Assembly: GCA_017984755.1 (NCBI GenBank)
Contig: JAGNYW010000005.1
Location: forward strand, 62,001 to 126,000
Direction of reading: 5' to 3'
Length of the DNA: 64,000 nucleotides
Origin: Methyloversatilis sp.
GTDB lineage: Bacteria; Pseudomonadota; Gammaproteobacteria; Burkholderiales; Rhodocyclaceae
The notes beneath the pieces are model-generated. The model was given only the letters and a program-made list of their open reading frames with translations, had not been told where the DNA came from and searched no databases. Numbering within the stretch: position 1 is the first letter of the stretch; the number at the start of each line of letters is the position of its first letter. The position numbers were made by a program, and so were the translations under genes. Below, piece by piece: positions 24,300 through 35,212 of the stretch.

Positions 24300-25459
24300 T
24301 GCGCAGACTGACCATCCTCGGCGCAACGGGCTCGATCGGCGTGAGCACCCTTGATGTCGTTGCACGACATCCTGACCGCTTCGAGGTGGTTGCGTTGTCG
24401 GGTCATCGTCAGATAGAGAGACTTGCCGAACAGTGTCTCGCCTTCGCGCCGCGGATTGCTGTCGTTGCCGACGCCGCCGCCGCAGGGCTGCTGCGCGATC
24501 GCCTCGCCGGCCGTGTTCCGACCGAAGTGATGCACGGTGCCGAGGCCCTCGAACTGATCGCCTCACTGTCCGAAGTCGATACCGTGATGGCCGCCATCGT
24601 CGGTGCCGCCGGCCTGCGCCCGACGCTGGCTGCGGCGCGGACCGGAAAACGCATCCTGCTGGCCAACAAGGAAAGTCTGGTCATGTGCGGCGGCGTGTTC
24701 ATGAACGAGGTCGCTTCTCATGGCGCCACGCTGTTGCCGATTGACAGCGAACACAACGCCGTCTTCCAGTGCATGCCGGTGCAGGGAAGGGCCGGTGTAC
24801 GCCGCATCCTGCTGACCGCCTCCGGCGGCCCTTTCCGCTGCACGCCGATCGAGCAGCTCGACGACGTCACGCCGGATCAGGCATGCGCCCATCCGAACTG
24901 GGAAATGGGGCGAAAAATTTCGGTCGATTCCGCCACCATGATGAACAAGGGTCTGGAGGTGATCGAGGCGCACTGGCTGTTCGATGCGCCGGTCGAACGC
25001 ATCGACGTGGTCATCCATCCGCAGAGCATCGTGCACTCGATGGTCGAATATGTGGATGGCTCCGTGCTCGCCCAACTGGGCAACCCGGACATGCGTACGC
25101 CGATCGCGCATGCACTTGCCTGGCCGGAACGGATCGAATCGGGTGTCGGTCCGCTGGACCTTGCCCGATCGGCCAACCTCGTCTTCGAGCGGCCCGATCT
25201 CGTCCGATTCCCGTGTCTGAAGCTGGCTTTCGATGCACTCGCTGCCGGTGGTGGTACGCCGGCAGTGCTCAATGCAGCCAATGAGGTCGCCGTCGCCGCT
25301 TTTCTGGAACGCAAGCTCGGCTTCCGTGCCATAGCGGATGTGATCTCCAGAACGCTTGATGAATTGCCCGACCTGCCTGCAGGCACGCTCGAAGAAGTGT
25401 TCGCCGCCGATGCGGCTGCCCGAGCGACGGCGCGGCAGATGATCAGGGCGGGCGCTTGA
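24299..25459 (+). CDS. dxr: 1-deoxy-D-xylulose 5-phosphate reductoisomerase
   Basis: Dxr (IspC) catalyses the committed NADPH-dependent step of the MEP isoprenoid pathway. The NADPH loop is [15 protein letters not shown] at the N-terminus; the metal and substrate residues lie in [19 protein letters not shown] and [21 protein letters not shown] (quoted in part). The protein has 386 residues, slightly shorter than E. coli. The start ATG overlaps the cdsA stop; an open extension in this frame runs back through cdsA and is not coding. The end overlaps rseP by four bases. Confidence 0.97.
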   Translation: MRRLTILGATGSIGVSTLDVVARHPDRFEVVALSGHRQIERLAEQCLAFAPRIAVVADAAAAGLLRDRLAGRVPTEVMHGAEALELIASLSEVDTVMAAIVGAAGLRPTLAAARTGKRILLANKESLVMCGGVFMNEVASHGATLLPIDSEHNAVFQCMPVQGRAGVRRILLTASGGPFRCTPIEQLDDVTPDQACAHPNWEMGRKISVDSATMMNKGLEVIEAHWLFDAPVERIDVVIHPQSIVHSMVEYVDGSVLAQLGNPDMRTPIAHALAWPERIESGVGPLDLARSANLVFERPDLVRFPCLKLAFDALAAGGGTPAVLNAANEVAVAAFLERKLGFRAIADVISRTLDELPDLPAGTLEEVFAADAAARATARQMIRAGA

Positions 25460-26814
25460 ACCCGTTTTTCTACATTGGGGCCTTTGCGCTTGCACTCGGC
25501 ATCCTGATCACGGTTCACGAGCTCGGTCACTACAGCGTCGCCCGCCTGTGCGGCGTCAAGGTGCTGCGCTTCTCGATCGGATTCGGCCGTCCCCTGATCA
25601 CCCGTCGTTACGGAAGCGACCGGACCGAGTGGGTGCTCGCGCTGTTTCCGCTGGGCGGCTACGTGAAGATGCTTGACGAGCGCGAGGGTGAGGTCGATGC
25701 AGCGGAACTGCATCGTGCCTTCAACCGCCAGTCGGTCGGTCGCAGATTCGCCATCGTGTCGGCCGGCCCTGTCGCGAATTTCCTGCTGGCTGTGCTGCTC
25801 TACTGGGGGCTGTTCATACACGGTACGGAAGAGCTTCGCCCCGTTCTTGCTGCGCCCGCAACGGGCACACCGGCAGCAATGGCAGGCGTGACCGAAGGCG
25901 AACTGGTGCGTTCGATAGATGGCAGGAAAGTCATCTCGGCGCAGGATCTGCGCTGGAATGTCGCCCAGGCAGCCGTCGAGGGCGCCACGCTCACGCTGGA
26001 AACGATCAGCGAATCGAACGAAGTGCACTTCCGGCGTGTGGATCTGTCCGGTCTGGGTGCCGAAGTCGATGCGTCGCTGATGGAACGGGCCGGTCTGCAG
26101 CAGTTCCGCCCTCGCATTCCACCGGTGGTGGGGGCAATCACGGCAGACGGCGCAGCCGCCCGGGCGGGTGTGATGCCCGGGGACCGTATCCTGTCGATCG
26201 ACGGGCAGGCATTCGACGACTGGACAACGATGGTCGGACTGGTGCGCGAGCGGGGTGGCCGCACGGTGACCTTGAAGGTTGCCCGCGGCGGCGCGCAGAC
26301 GGACCTTTCGGCCGAGGTCACCGAGGTGGAGGAGAACGGCAAGCGCTTCGGGAGACTGGGCATTTCGCCGGAGACGGATCCGGCGCTTCGCGACCGCATG
26401 TTCGTGACGGCCGACCACGGCGTCGTCGAGGCCTTCAACATGGCGGTCACCCAGACCTGGGATACGGCCCTGTTCAGCCTCAAGGCATTCGGCCGCATGA
26501 TCACCGGCGAGCTGTCCTGGAAGAACCTGAGCGGGCCGGTCACCATCGCGGACTATGCAGGTCAGTCAGCCAGCATGGGACTCACGCACTACATCAAGTT
26601 TCTGGCGCTCATCAGCATCAGTCTCTGCGTGCTCAACCTGCTCCCCATACCGATGCTGGATGGAGGGCACTTGATGTACTATACGATCGAATTGATCCGG
26701 GGCGGTCCGGTGTCCGAAAGGATCATGGAAATCGGACAGCAGATCGGTCTCGCTTTTCTGCTGATGCTCATGGCATTCGCCTTTTACAACGATATCAATC
26801 GCCTTTTCGGTTGA
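25456..26814 (+). CDS. rseP: RIP zinc metalloprotease RseP
   Basis: RseP cleaves membrane-bound substrates such as the anti-sigma factor RseA within the bilayer during envelope stress. The active site HELGH is at residues 21-25 in the first membrane helix, two PDZ domains occupy about 110-290, and the third Zn ligand is in [14 protein letters not shown] near residue 400, inside a late membrane helix. The start is TTG at 25456 overlapping the dxr stop (TTGA). The 452-residue length is normal. bamA follows after 18 bases, as in other proteobacteria. Confidence 0.96.
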   Translation: MNPFFYIGAFALALGILITVHELGHYSVARLCGVKVLRFSIGFGRPLITRRYGSDRTEWVLALFPLGGYVKMLDEREGEVDAAELHRAFNRQSVGRRFAIVSAGPVANFLLAVLLYWGLFIHGTEELRPVLAAPATGTPAAMAGVTEGELVRSIDGRKVISAQDLRWNVAQAAVEGATLTLETISESNEVHFRRVDLSGLGAEVDASLMERAGLQQFRPRIPPVVGAITADGAAARAGVMPGDRILSIDGQAFDDWTTMVGLVRERGGRTVTLKVARGGAQTDLSAEVTEVEENGKRFGRLGISPETDPALRDRMFVTADHGVVEAFNMAVTQTWDTALFSLKAFGRMITGELSWKNLSGPVTIADYAGQSASMGLTHYIKFLALISISLCVLNLLPIPMLDGGHLMYYTIELIRGGPVSERIMEIGQQIGLAFLLMLMAFAFYNDINRLFG

Positions 26815-26832
26815 CTGCCCGCTGAATCCCCA

Positions 26833-29124
26833 ATGCGCAAGTTTCTTGTTCCCGCCCTGTTCGCGGGATTGATGTCAGCCCATGTCTTCGCGTTCGAACC
26901 TTTCGTGGTTCGGGACATTCGGGTCGAAGGCATCCAGCGTACCGAAGCCGGTACCGTGTTCAGCTACCTGCCGGTCCGCGTGGGCGAGAGCTTTACCGAA
27001 GACAAGGCAGCCGAAGCGATCAAGGCCCTGTTCGCAACGGGTTTCTTCAAGGATGTCCGGGTCGAGGTCGAGGGAGACGTACTCGTCGTGGTCGTCGAAG
27101 AACGACCGGCCATCGCCTCGCTCGAATTCGTGGGCATGAAGGAATTCGACAAGGAAACCATCAAGAAGGCGATGCGGGATTTCGGCCTCGCCGAGTCGCG
27201 CATTCTCGACCGCGCCGTGCTCGAACGCGCAGAGCAGGAAATGAAGCGTCAGTACCTGACGCGCGGCCTCTATTCGGTCGAGGTCAAGACGACGACGACG
27301 CCGCTGGAGCGCAACCGCGTCGCGGTCACCTTCCAGATCGATGAAGGCTCCGCCGCCAAGATCAAGCAGATCAACATCGTCGGCGCGAAGGCGTTTCCGG
27401 AAGAGGATCTGCTGGAGCTGCTGAGTCAGAGCACCCGTAACTGGTTGAGCTGGTATTCGAAGAATGACCAGTATTCGCGTCAGAAGCTCAGCGCCGACGT
27501 CGAAACGCTGCGCAGTCACTATCTCGACCGGGGATATCTGGAATTCAACGTTGATTCGACGCAGGTTTCGATCACGCCGGACAAGCAGGACATCTACATC
27601 ACGATCTCCATCACGGAGGGCGAGAAGTACACCGTAGACGGCGTGAAGCTGTCGGGTGACCTCCTGCTGCCGGAAGAAGAATTGCGCAAGCTCGTGAAGC
27701 TCGTGCCGGGTGAGGAGTTCTCGCGCAAGAAACTGACCGAAACGACCAAGGCCATCAGCGACCGGCTGGCCAATGACGGTTATGCCTTTTCCAATGTGAA
27801 TGCGGTACCGGAGCCTGATCGGGAAAAGCGTTCCGTGTCGTTCACCGTATTCGTAGATCCGGGTCGTCGCGTGTACGTTCGCCGCATCAACGTGGCGGGA
27901 AACAGCAAGACGCGTGACGAGGTGGTGCGTCGTGAATTCCGGCAGTTCGAGGGTGCCTGGTACGACGGCGAAAAGATCACGCGCTCACGCGCCCGTGTGG
28001 ACAGGCTGGGGCATTTCGACGGCGTCACGGTGGAGACACCAGCTGTCCCGGGTACGACCGATCAGGTCGACGTGAACCTGACAGTGAAGGAAAAACCGAC
28101 CGGCAACCTTGCCTTCGGTGCGGGTTTCTCGAGCTCGGAAAACCTGATCCTGTCGACCTCCATTTCGCAACAGAACCTGTTCGGCAGCGGCAAGGCCCTG
28201 ACGCTCAGTCTGAACAGCGGCAGCATCAACAAGACCTATTCGCTGTCCTTCACCGACCCGTATTACACGGCAGACGGCATTTCACGTGGTTTCGACGTCT
28301 ATCTGCGCAACGTTGACCCGTCACGTCTGGGCATCGGCAACTACCGCACGTCATCCGTCGGCGCGGGCATGCGCTGGGGTTTTCCGATTCGGGAGGATGA
28401 CCGCATCAACTTCGGTCTTGCAGTCGATCAGACCACGATCGACGTGTTCGCGAACAGTCCGACCCGTTACACGGATTTCGTGAATGAATTCGGCGACAGC
28501 AACACGTCCCTCGTCGGCACGATAGGCTGGGCGCGTGACACCAGGGACAGCTTCGTCTATCCGACGACCGGTGGCACGCAGCGCGTGAACGTCGAAGTAT
28601 CCCTTCCTCCGGGTTCGCTGCGTTACTACAAGGCGTCGTACCAGCAGCAGCAATACATCCCGCTGTTCTGGGACTTCGTGATCGCGCTGAATGGTGAAGT
28701 CGGCTACGGCGATGGTTACAACGACAAGCCGCTGCCGTTCTACAAGAACTACTACGCAGGCGGTATCGGTTCCGTCCGGGGTTTCGAGACATCGTCGCTG
28801 GGTGAGCGCGACGTCGATGCGAACGGTAACGTGCTGCGGACGACCATTGGCGGCAATCGTCGTCTGGTCGGCAATGCTGAGGTCCTGTTCCCGCTGCCCG
28901 GTACGCAGGACAAGACGCTCCGTCTCGGTACATTCATTGACGCAGGACAGGTCTGGAGCTCCGGAGACACGCTCAATCTGGGCGATCTGCGATATAGTGC
29001 CGGCGTTTCGGTGTCGTGGAGTTCGCCCATGGGGCCGCTCAAATTCAGCATAGCGCAGCCGCTGAACAAGGAACCCCTGGACCGCCTTCAAAAATTCCAG
29101 TTCCAGCTGGGCAGTACATTCTGA
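26833..29124 (+). CDS. bamA: Outer membrane protein assembly factor BamA
   Basis: BamA is the central subunit that folds beta-barrels into the outer membrane. A signal peptide (about 20 residues ending Val-Phe-Ala) is followed by five POTRA domains (about 24-420), beginning FEPFVVRDIRVEGIQRTEAG, and a 16-strand barrel. The barrel lid motif is visible as GGIGSVRGFE (VRGF), and the last residue is Phe, the usual barrel signature. The 763-residue length is slightly shorter than E. coli. Its cargo chaperone skp follows directly. Confidence 0.98.
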   Translation: MRKFLVPALFAGLMSAHVFAFEPFVVRDIRVEGIQRTEAGTVFSYLPVRVGESFTEDKAAEAIKALFATGFFKDVRVEVEGDVLVVVVEERPAIASLEFVGMKEFDKETIKKAMRDFGLAESRILDRAVLERAEQEMKRQYLTRGLYSVEVKTTTTPLERNRVAVTFQIDEGSAAKIKQINIVGAKAFPEEDLLELLSQSTRNWLSWYSKNDQYSRQKLSADVETLRSHYLDRGYLEFNVDSTQVSITPDKQDIYITISITEGEKYTVDGVKLSGDLLLPEEELRKLVKLVPGEEFSRKKLTETTKAISDRLANDGYAFSNVNAVPEPDREKRSVSFTVFVDPGRRVYVRRINVAGNSKTRDEVVRREFRQFEGAWYDGEKITRSRARVDRLGHFDGVTVETPAVPGTTDQVDVNLTVKEKPTGNLAFGAGFSSSENLILSTSISQQNLFGSGKALTLSLNSGSINKTYSLSFTDPYYTADGISRGFDVYLRNVDPSRLGIGNYRTSSVGAGMRWGFPIREDDRINFGLAVDQTTIDVFANSPTRYTDFVNEFGDSNTSLVGTIGWARDTRDSFVYPTTGGTQRVNVEVSLPPGSLRYYKASYQQQQYIPLFWDFVIALNGEVGYGDGYNDKPLPFYKNYYAGGIGSVRGFETSSLGERDVDANGNVLRTTIGGNRRLVGNAEVLFPLPGTQDKTLRLGTFIDAGQVWSSGDTLNLGDLRYSAGVSVSWSSPMGPLKFSIAQPLNKEPLDRLQKFQFQLGSTF

Positions 29125-29156
29125 CCCCCGAAACACCCGGAAAGAACAGGTCACGT

Positions 29157-29678
29157 ATGTCTTCACGTTTCGCCGCCATCGTATTGATTTCCATAGCGAT
29201 GTTGGGCGTCGCGATACCGTCGCGTGCAGAGACCGATGTCAAGATCGGCTTCGTGGATACCGAGCGCATCCTGCGCGAGGCCGCGCCTGCGGTACGCGCC
29301 CAGAAGAAGCTCGAGAAAGAGTTCGAGAAGCGCAGTCAGGAGCTCGAAAAGCTGGCCAAGCAGCTGCAGTCGATGCAGCAGACCATGGAAAAGAATTCGG
29401 TGACGCTGTCGGACAGCGAGCGGCGCACCAAGGAGCGCGAATTCAGCGAGCTCACGCGCGACATGCAGCGTCGCGAACGCGAGTACCGCGAAGATCTGAA
29501 CCAGCGCCGCAATGAAGAACTTGCGGGCGTGCTTGATCGTGCGAACAAGGCGATCAAGGTGATTGCCGAAGCTGAAAAGTACGACATCATCTTTCAGGAA
29601 GTGGTGTATCGCAGCCAGCGGATCGACATCACCGAAAAGGTGCTGAAGGCGCTGGCGGAACCGCCAGCAACGAAATAA
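29157..29678 (+). CDS. skp: Periplasmic chaperone Skp/OmpH
   Basis: Skp is a trimeric jellyfish-shaped chaperone that carries unfolded outer-membrane proteins to BamA. The 173-residue precursor has a signal peptide of about 23 residues (ending SRAET), a core strand KIGFVDTERILREA and then a long charged alpha-helical hairpin rich in Glu, Lys and Arg. The ATG at 29157 was chosen because it gives a proper signal peptide; the frame is open into bamA. It sits 32 bases after bamA and 5 bases before lpxD. Confidence 0.95.
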   Translation: MSSRFAAIVLISIAMLGVAIPSRAETDVKIGFVDTERILREAAPAVRAQKKLEKEFEKRSQELEKLAKQLQSMQQTMEKNSVTLSDSERRTKEREFSELTRDMQRREREYREDLNQRRNEELAGVLDRANKAIKVIAEAEKYDIIFQEVVYRSQRIDITEKVLKALAEPPATK

Positions 29679-29683
29679 GACGC

Positions 29684-30724
29684 ATGCCAGCCAGACTAGG
29701 CGACGTCGTAGCGCAGCTTGGCGGGGAACTGCACGGTGACCCCGATTGCGTCATCGAACAGGTTGCTTCGCTCGAAGCAGCGGGCCGGCAGCACATCGCA
29801 TTCATGTCCGGGCCTAAGTACCGAAAGGCGCTGGACCAGAGTCTTGCGGGGGTTGTCATCGTGTCGCCTGTCGATGGCACAGGGCTGGTGCGGTTTCACA
29901 TCCGCGTCCGCAATCCTTCGCTCTACTTTGCGCGTGTCGCGCAACTCCTCAACCCCGAGCCAATCTTCGTTCCAGGCATACAGTCTGGTGCGATGGTTGC
30001 CCCAGACGCAGTCATCGACCCATCCGCCCACATTGCAGCAGGCGCCGTCGTCGGTGCACGCGTACGCATAGGTGCAGCGTCCGTGATCGGCGCGGGTTCC
30101 GTCGTGGGCGATGATTGCGTGATCGGTGCGGCCACGCGGCTGCATGCGCGGGTGACGCTCTACGCGAGCTGTGTCGTCGGTGATCGCTGCGTGCTGCACT
30201 CCGGTTCGGTGATCGGTGCCGACGGCTTCGGTTTCGCCCGCGAGGCTGACGCGAGCTGGGTGAAGATTCCCCAGATCGGTCGTGTTCTGATCGGCAATGA
30301 CGTGGAGGTCGGCGCCAACACCACGATAGACCGGGGAGCGCTCGACGATACCGTGATCGGCAATGGCGTTAAGCTCGACAATCTCATCCAGATCGCGCAC
30401 AACGTACACGTCGGCGAACACACGGCGATGGCGGCATGCACCGGCGTGGCGGGCAGCACGCACATCGGCAGCCGCTGCATGATCGGCGGTTCGGTGAACA
30501 TCATGGGCCACAGCGAAATTGCCGACGATGTGATCGTGTCCGCTGTGACCTTCGTCAGCAAGTCCATCACCGAAGCAGGCGTATACACGGGCTCCCTGCC
30601 ATCGATGGAACATCGCGAGTGGTCCCGCAATTTCGCGCGCATCCGGCAACTCGATTCGATGGCCGACCGACTGCGCTCACTCGAGCGCCTAGTGGCCTCT
30701 CAGCAAAGCATCAAGGAAGACTGA
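29684..30724 (+). CDS. lpxD: UDP-3-O-(3-hydroxyacyl)glucosamine N-acyltransferase
   Basis: LpxD adds the second acyl chain in lipid A synthesis. An N-terminal uridine-binding domain (about 1-100) is followed by a left-handed beta-helix of hexapeptide repeats (about 105-310) and a C-terminal helix. The catalytic His lies within the [15 protein letters not shown] stretch, and [10 protein letters not shown] is also characteristic. The 346 residues match the family. It is followed two bases later by fabZ. Confidence 0.97.
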   Translation: MPARLGDVVAQLGGELHGDPDCVIEQVASLEAAGRQHIAFMSGPKYRKALDQSLAGVVIVSPVDGTGLVRFHIRVRNPSLYFARVAQLLNPEPIFVPGIQSGAMVAPDAVIDPSAHIAAGAVVGARVRIGAASVIGAGSVVGDDCVIGAATRLHARVTLYASCVVGDRCVLHSGSVIGADGFGFAREADASWVKIPQIGRVLIGNDVEVGANTTIDRGALDDTVIGNGVKLDNLIQIAHNVHVGEHTAMAACTGVAGSTHIGSRCMIGGSVNIMGHSEIADDVIVSAVTFVSKSITEAGVYTGSLPSMEHREWSRNFARIRQLDSMADRLRSLERLVASQQSIKED

Positions 30725-30725
30725 C

Positions 30726-31169
30726 TTGAAATCCATGGACATTCACGCGGTGCTGAAGTCGCTGCCGCACCGCTTTCCCTTCCTGCTGGTCGACCGCGTG
30801 CTTGACGTCGAAGCAGGCAAGCACATCCGCGCGCTGAAGAACGTCACCATCAACGAACCATTCTTTCCGGGACACTTCCCCAACCATCCGGTGATGCCGG
30901 GTGTGCTCATCATCGAAGCACTCGCCCAGGCGGCGGCCATCCTGTCCTTCGAAACGCTGGGGACGACGCCCGACGCTGATTCGGTCTATTACCTCTGCGG
31001 CGTCGACAACACCCGCTTCAAGAAGCCGGTCATGGCGGGTGACCAGCTCATTCTGGAAGTGGATCTGATCCGTCATTCGCGTGGCATCTGGAAGTACAGT
31101 GCGCGAGCGAAGGTGGACGGAGGCGTCGTCACCGAGTGCGAACTGCTGTGTGCGGTTCGCCCCTCCTGA
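30726..31169 (+). CDS. fabZ: 3-hydroxyacyl-ACP dehydratase FabZ
   Basis: FabZ dehydrates 3-hydroxyacyl-ACP in fatty acid elongation, competing with LpxA for the same substrate. [13 protein letters not shown] and the active-site segment [20 protein letters not shown] (catalytic His and Glu) are intact. Two starts are possible. The TTG at 30726 has AGGA eight bases upstream; the ATG at 30735 (MDIHAVL) would leave that site about 17 bases away. I prefer the TTG on ribosome-site spacing, giving 147 residues. The stop overlaps lpxA (TGATG). Confidence 0.95.
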   Translation: MKSMDIHAVLKSLPHRFPFLLVDRVLDVEAGKHIRALKNVTINEPFFPGHFPNHPVMPGVLIIEALAQAAAILSFETLGTTPDADSVYYLCGVDNTRFKKPVMAGDQLILEVDLIRHSRGIWKYSARAKVDGGVVTECELLCAVRPS

Positions 31170-31948
31170 TGGCTGCCGTCATTCACCCCACTGCGATCGT
31201 CGATCCGGCAGCGCGTCTGGCGGAGGGTGTCGAGATCGGCGCCTACAGCGTGGTCGGTGCCAATGTGGAGATCGGCGAGGGCACGCGCGTCCACCCACAC
31301 GTGGTGATCGCCGGTCATACGCGCATCGGGCGTGACAACGAGATTCATCCGTTCTGTTCGATCGGCGGCACACCGCAGGACAAGAAATACGCCGGCGAGC
31401 CGACATTGCTCGAAATCGGCGATCGAAATACCTTGCGCGAGTACGTCACGATGAACTGCGGTACCGCGCAGGACACGGGCGTGACGCGCGTCGGCAACGA
31501 CAACTGGATCATGGCCTACGTCCATGTCGCGCACGACTGCCGGGTCGGCAGCCATACCATCATGGCGAACAACACCGCGCTTGCCGGCCATGTGCATGTC
31601 GGTGACTGGGCCATTCTCGGCGGCTTCACCGGTGTTCACCAGTTCGTGCGAGTCGGTGCGCACAGTTTCTGCGGCGTTCATTCAAGCGTGCTGCAGGATG
31701 TGCCGCCCTTCGTGCTCGCCAATGGCGTTCCCGCAGCGCCGCACGGCATCAACAGCGAAGGTCTGCGTCGCCGCGGCTACAGTGCAGAGGCGATCGCTGC
31801 GATCAAGCGCGCCTACAAGACGCTCTACCGCGAAGGACTCAGCCTCGAAGATGCCAAGGCGGCTATCGCCGAAGCCGCCGGAACGACGGCCGAAGTGTCA
31901 CTGCTGTCAGATTTTCTCGCTGCGGGCGGGCGCGGCATCATCCGGTAA
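31169..31948 (+). CDS. lpxA: UDP-N-acetylglucosamine acyltransferase
   Basis: LpxA performs the first step of lipid A synthesis, moving a 3-hydroxyacyl chain from ACP to UDP-GlcNAc. The 259-residue protein starts [20 protein letters not shown] and consists of hexapeptide repeats; the catalytic His lies in [20 protein letters not shown] helical C-terminal domain (about 190-259) follows. The ATG shares a base with the fabZ stop; its own stop shares a base with the lpxB start (TAATG). Confidence 0.97.
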   Translation: MAAVIHPTAIVDPAARLAEGVEIGAYSVVGANVEIGEGTRVHPHVVIAGHTRIGRDNEIHPFCSIGGTPQDKKYAGEPTLLEIGDRNTLREYVTMNCGTAQDTGVTRVGNDNWIMAYVHVAHDCRVGSHTIMANNTALAGHVHVGDWAILGGFTGVHQFVRVGAHSFCGVHSSVLQDVPPFVLANGVPAAPHGINSEGLRRRGYSAEAIAAIKRAYKTLYREGLSLEDAKAAIAEAAGTTAEVSLLSDFLAAGGRGIIR

Positions 31949-33105
31949 TGTCTGCCCGCATCACGGTGGCCATGGTTGCAGGCGAGGCATCGGGTGATCA
32001 ACTCGCCGCGCACCTGATCAAGGCACTGCGCGACGTCAGACCGGACATCGATTTCGTCGGCATCGGCGGTCCGCGCATGGCGTCGGCCGGCTTCGACGCA
32101 TGGTGGCCCGCAGAAAAGCTTTCGGTACGCGGCTATTTCGAGGTGCTGCGGCACTATCGCGAACTGTCGGGCATCCGCAGCGCGCTGCTGCAGCGTCTGC
32201 TGGCGCGTCGTCCAGCCGCCTTCATTGGCGTCGATGCACCGGATTTCAATCTCTGGCTCGAGCGCCGACTGCGTAACGCCGATGTCCCGGCAATCCACTA
32301 CGTCAGTCCGTCGATCTGGGCCTGGCGCGGTGGGCGCATCAAGGGCATCGCGCGCAGTGTGTCGCGCATGCTCTGCCTGTTTCCGTTCGAACCTGCGCTC
32401 TACGAAAAGGCCGGTGTGCCGGTGAGTTACGTCGGTCATCCCTTTGCCGACGAAATTTCTCCGGCGCCGCAGCGCATGGCTGCACGCGAACGTCTGGCCA
32501 TCCAGCGCGATGCGCAGATCGTGGCGCTGCTGCCGGGCAGCCGGCAGTCGGAACTGCGCTGCAACGCGGGCGCGTGGATCAATGCGGCGCGCATCCTGCT
32601 CGATCGCAATCCCGAACTTCGCTTCCTGGTGCCACTGACCACGCGTGAAACGCGGGCGTTGTTCGAGCATGCCCTGTGGGAGAACAAGGCGACCGATCTG
32701 CCGATCTCGATACTGTTTGGTCATGCGCGCGATGCGCTGATGGCCTGCGATGCGGCGCTGGTGGCAAGCGGAACGGCCACGCTGGAGGCCGCACTGTGCC
32801 GCGCGCCGCATGTGATGGCCTATCGCATGCACCCGCTCACCTGGCAGATCATGAAGAGAATGGCCTATCAGCCGTGGGGCAGTCTGCCCAACATCCTGGC
32901 CGGTCGATTCGTGGTGCCCGAACTGCTGCAGGGTGATGCGAGCCCGGAAAAGCTGGCCGACGCGATCGATACATTGCTGGGCGACAGTGCCGCACGCGAT
33001 GCACAGATCACCGAATTCGAGCGCATTCACCTGACGCTGCGTCAGGGCACGGCAGCTCGGGCGGCGGCCGCAATCCTGCCTTACCTGCCGCAGGCATCGA
33101 CGTGA
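31948..33105 (+). CDS. lpxB: Lipid-A-disaccharide synthase
   Basis: LpxB is a peripheral membrane glycosyltransferase joining two lipid A monosaccharides. The N-terminus [16 protein letters not shown] carries the conserved GEASGD, and [10 protein letters not shown] and [10 protein letters not shown] are family motifs. The 385 residues match the expected length. It is coupled to lpxA upstream and to rnhB downstream (GTGA overlap). Confidence 0.97.
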   Translation: MSARITVAMVAGEASGDQLAAHLIKALRDVRPDIDFVGIGGPRMASAGFDAWWPAEKLSVRGYFEVLRHYRELSGIRSALLQRLLARRPAAFIGVDAPDFNLWLERRLRNADVPAIHYVSPSIWAWRGGRIKGIARSVSRMLCLFPFEPALYEKAGVPVSYVGHPFADEISPAPQRMAARERLAIQRDAQIVALLPGSRQSELRCNAGAWINAARILLDRNPELRFLVPLTTRETRALFEHALWENKATDLPISILFGHARDALMACDAALVASGTATLEAALCRAPHVMAYRMHPLTWQIMKRMAYQPWGSLPNILAGRFVVPELLQGDASPEKLADAIDTLLGDSAARDAQITEFERIHLTLRQGTAARAAAAILPYLPQAST

Positions 33106-33680
33106 TCGCGGGTGTCGACGAAGCTGGACGCGGCCCGCTGTGCGGGCCGGTCTATGCCGCAGCGGTCATCCTCGATCCGGCCCGCCCGATCGCCGGACTG
33201 AACGACTCGAAGAAACTGTCGGAAAAGAAGCGCGAGGCGCTGGCCCCCCTGATCCGCGAGCGTGCGGTTGCGTGGGCGATCGGCATCGCGAGCGTCGACG
33301 ACATCGATCGGCTCAACATCCTGCATGCCAGCATGCTGGCGATGCGCAGGGCCATCGAAGGCCTGCGAGTGGTCCCGCTGGAGGTGCTGATCGACGGCAA
33401 CCGGATGCCGACGGGGCTTGCCATGCCGGCTCGCGCCATCGTCGGCGGGGATGCGCTGGAACAGGCCATTTCCGCTGCATCCATACTGGCAAAGACCGAC
33501 CGCGACCACGAAATGCTGCGTCTGGCGGTACAGTACCCGCAGTACGGCATCGCGCGGCACAAGGGCTATCCGACGCCGGAACATCTTGCCGCCTTGCGCG
33601 AGCACGGTCCATCGCCCATCCACCGCCGCAGTTTTGCGCCGGTGGCGCAGTCGCTGCTGGATTTCGGTGACATGCGATGA
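33102..33680 (+). CDS. rnhB: Ribonuclease HII
   Basis: RNase HII removes RNA from RNA/DNA hybrids and single ribonucleotides from DNA. The motif [20 protein letters not shown] has the catalytic Asp and Glu, with further acidic residues in LIDGNRM and AKTDRDHEM, and the C-terminal [10 protein letters not shown] is typical. The start is GTG overlapping the lpxB stop. At 192 residues it is complete. The gene normally following it in related bacteria, a TrmH-family methyltransferase, is found 9 kb away at 42703. Confidence 0.96.
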   Translation: MIAGVDEAGRGPLCGPVYAAAVILDPARPIAGLNDSKKLSEKKREALAPLIRERAVAWAIGIASVDDIDRLNILHASMLAMRRAIEGLRVVPLEVLIDGNRMPTGLAMPARAIVGGDALEQAISAASILAKTDRDHEMLRLAVQYPQYGIARHKGYPTPEHLAALREHGPSPIHRRSFAPVAQSLLDFGDMR

Positions 33681-34048
33681 AGCTTTTCATGCTTTTCGGA
33701 CGACACGGTGCGGCGTTGCAGCTCGCGCGTTTTCTCTTGTCACTGCTGCTGTTCAGCCAGTTCGCGGCAGCGTCGGCATCGCACGGCCTGTCGGACGGCA
33801 GCGGCCTCGTGACCGTATGCACCACGACGGGCATCAAGTACGTCAAGGCACCGGATCGTTACGATGCCCGCGTACCGGAGCCGGACGCCCAGGCCGACCA
33901 CTGCGTGCTGTGCATGCTGCCGCCCCTGCCGTCACGTGATACAGCTCTTCGGTGCATACATGACGGTGCAGCAGCGTTCTCACGCCCGGCGGCACAGTGG
34001 CCTGGGCGAGACTTTGCGCGCGCCCGCCGTGCCATGATGGATGCATGA
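33677..34048 (+). CDS. Truncated DUF2946-type exported protein with chimeric C-terminus
   Basis: A 123-residue frame starting with an ATG that overlaps the rnhB stop (ATGA). The first about 80 residues have an N-terminal hydrophobic signal segment (15-32) and the DUF2946 pattern of a Cys in [12 protein letters not shown] (Cys48) and a CxxC in DHCVLC (Cys76, Cys79). Many such proteins lie near copper or molybdenum/TonB genes; their role is unsettled. From about residue 85 (base 33929) the frame reads antisense through the start of a cupin gene on the other strand, so the natural C-terminus is missing. I treat it as a probably damaged gene joined to foreign sequence by a deletion or recombination. 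Confidence 0.6.
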   Translation: MKLFMLFGRHGAALQLARFLLSLLLFSQFAAASASHGLSDGSGLVTVCTTTGIKYVKAPDRYDARVPEPDAQADHCVLCMLPPLPSRDTALRCIHDGAAAFSRPAAQWPGRDFARARRAMMDA

Positions 34049-34112
34049 GTTCGCGGATTTCCGAACCGTCGAGCGTGATGTACGCGGGAATGTCCCGATG
34101 CGCGGTCTTCAT
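33843..34112 (-). pseudogene. Cupin-domain protein, truncated after its N-terminal half
   Basis: The ATG at 34112 overlaps the modC stop (ATGA), so it was the last gene of the mod transcript. Residues 1-63 look like a small single-domain cupin: [20 protein letters not shown], then [20 protein letters not shown] with the metal-binding HxH...E set, then YHVTAG. From about base 33924 similarity ends and the frame becomes the reverse of the DUF2946 gene, losing the second half of the cupin barrel with the last metal His. The open frame runs to 33843 (89 residues). A functional protein is unlikely. The recognised part is real by motif; the deletion is inference. Confidence 0.65.
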
Positions 34113-35212
34113 CGTGTGATCGTACTCCGGTCGTCTTCGTGCAGCGGCACGATGTCGGCGCTGCGCAGGCAGATGACGATCGCGTGCCCCGGTCGGACCT
34201 CGTAGCGACGTACCGCGCGCGTCGGCAGACGCAACTGCAGCAGTGCGCCGGACACGCCTTCCGGTGCCACATGCACCACCGCCTCGCCGCCGAGTTCGAT
34301 CACTTCGCATACGCGTGCGGGAACCGGGTTTTCGAGGTGACTGGTCCACGGCTTGTCAGGCCGCGCGAGCAGCACGTTCGACGGCAGTACGGCCCAGCGC
34401 AGCGGCCCGGGCGTGCGGCCTTCGGGTAACCCGGTGACGCACAGCACATGCGGCCCCCAGCGCATCAGCCAGTGATCTTCGCTGCGTCCTTCCAGCTGGC
34501 CGGTGAAAACATTGGGGATGTCGAGCAGGCGCGCCGACTGTTCGCAGCACGGGCGCGTCAGCACGTCCGGAGTCGGGCCGGACTGCAGCAGCCTGCCATG
34601 GCGCACCAGGTAGAGATGGCTGGCCAGCTGCGCCGCCTCGTCGAGATCGTGCGTGACCAGAACGATGGTGTTCTGCAATTGTTCGTGCAGGCGCCGCAGT
34701 TCGACATACAGGCGCTTGCGGGTGCTGCGGTCGACGGCGGAAAACGGTTCGTCCAGCAGCAGCACCGCAGGCCGCCGCGCGATCGCGCGCGCGAGGGCGA
34801 CGCGCTGGCGCTGGCCGCCGGACAGTTCGTGCGGATGTCGCGACTCCAGGCCGCCGACATGTGCCTGCCGGATCGATTCCCCTGCACGTTCCCTTCGCTG
34901 GTCCGACGGGAGATGAATGAGCGCGGTTTCGACGTTGCGCAATACGCTCAGATGCGGAAACAGTCCGTAATGTTGCGGTACCAGACCGATCGATCGATCG
35001 CGCGTCGGCACATGCCGATCTGCATCGTCCCAGATCCGGTCGCCGAGCCGGATGTCCGCAGCATCGAGTTTCAGCAGACCCGCAATGGCTCGAAGGATCG
35101 ATGTCTTGCCGCTGCCGGACGGACCGAGCAGCGCGCTGATGCGCCCGGCAGGCAGTTCAGCCCGGAAGTCGAGCGGCGGACCGCCGTGGCGCAGATCGAG
35201 CGCGAGATTCAT
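34109..35212 (-). CDS. modC: Molybdate ABC transporter ATP-binding protein ModC
   Basis: The ATPase of a molybdate (or tungstate) importer. Walker A is GPSGSGKT (residues 30-37), the signature ELSGGQRQRVALARA and Walker B LLLDEPFSAVD follow, and the C-terminal third (about 290-360) is a TOBE/molybdate-binding domain. The 367 residues match ModC. It overlaps modB upstream by four bases and the cupin remnant downstream by four bases. Confidence 0.93.
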   Translation of the reverse strand: MNLALDLRHGGPPLDFRAELPAGRISALLGPSGSGKTSILRAIAGLLKLDAADIRLGDRIWDDADRHVPTRDRSIGLVPQHYGLFPHLSVLRNVETALIHLPSDQRRERAGESIRQAHVGGLESRHPHELSGGQRQRVALARAIARRPAVLLLDEPFSAVDRSTRKRLYVELRRLHEQLQNTIVLVTHDLDEAAQLASHLYLVRHGRLLQSGPTPDVLTRPCCEQSARLLDIPNVFTGQLEGRSEDHWLMRWGPHVLCVTGLPEGRTPGPLRWAVLPSNVLLARPDKPWTSHLENPVPARVCEVIELGGEAVVHVAPEGVSGALLQLRLPTRAVRRYEVRPGHAIVICLRSADIVPLHEDDRSTITR

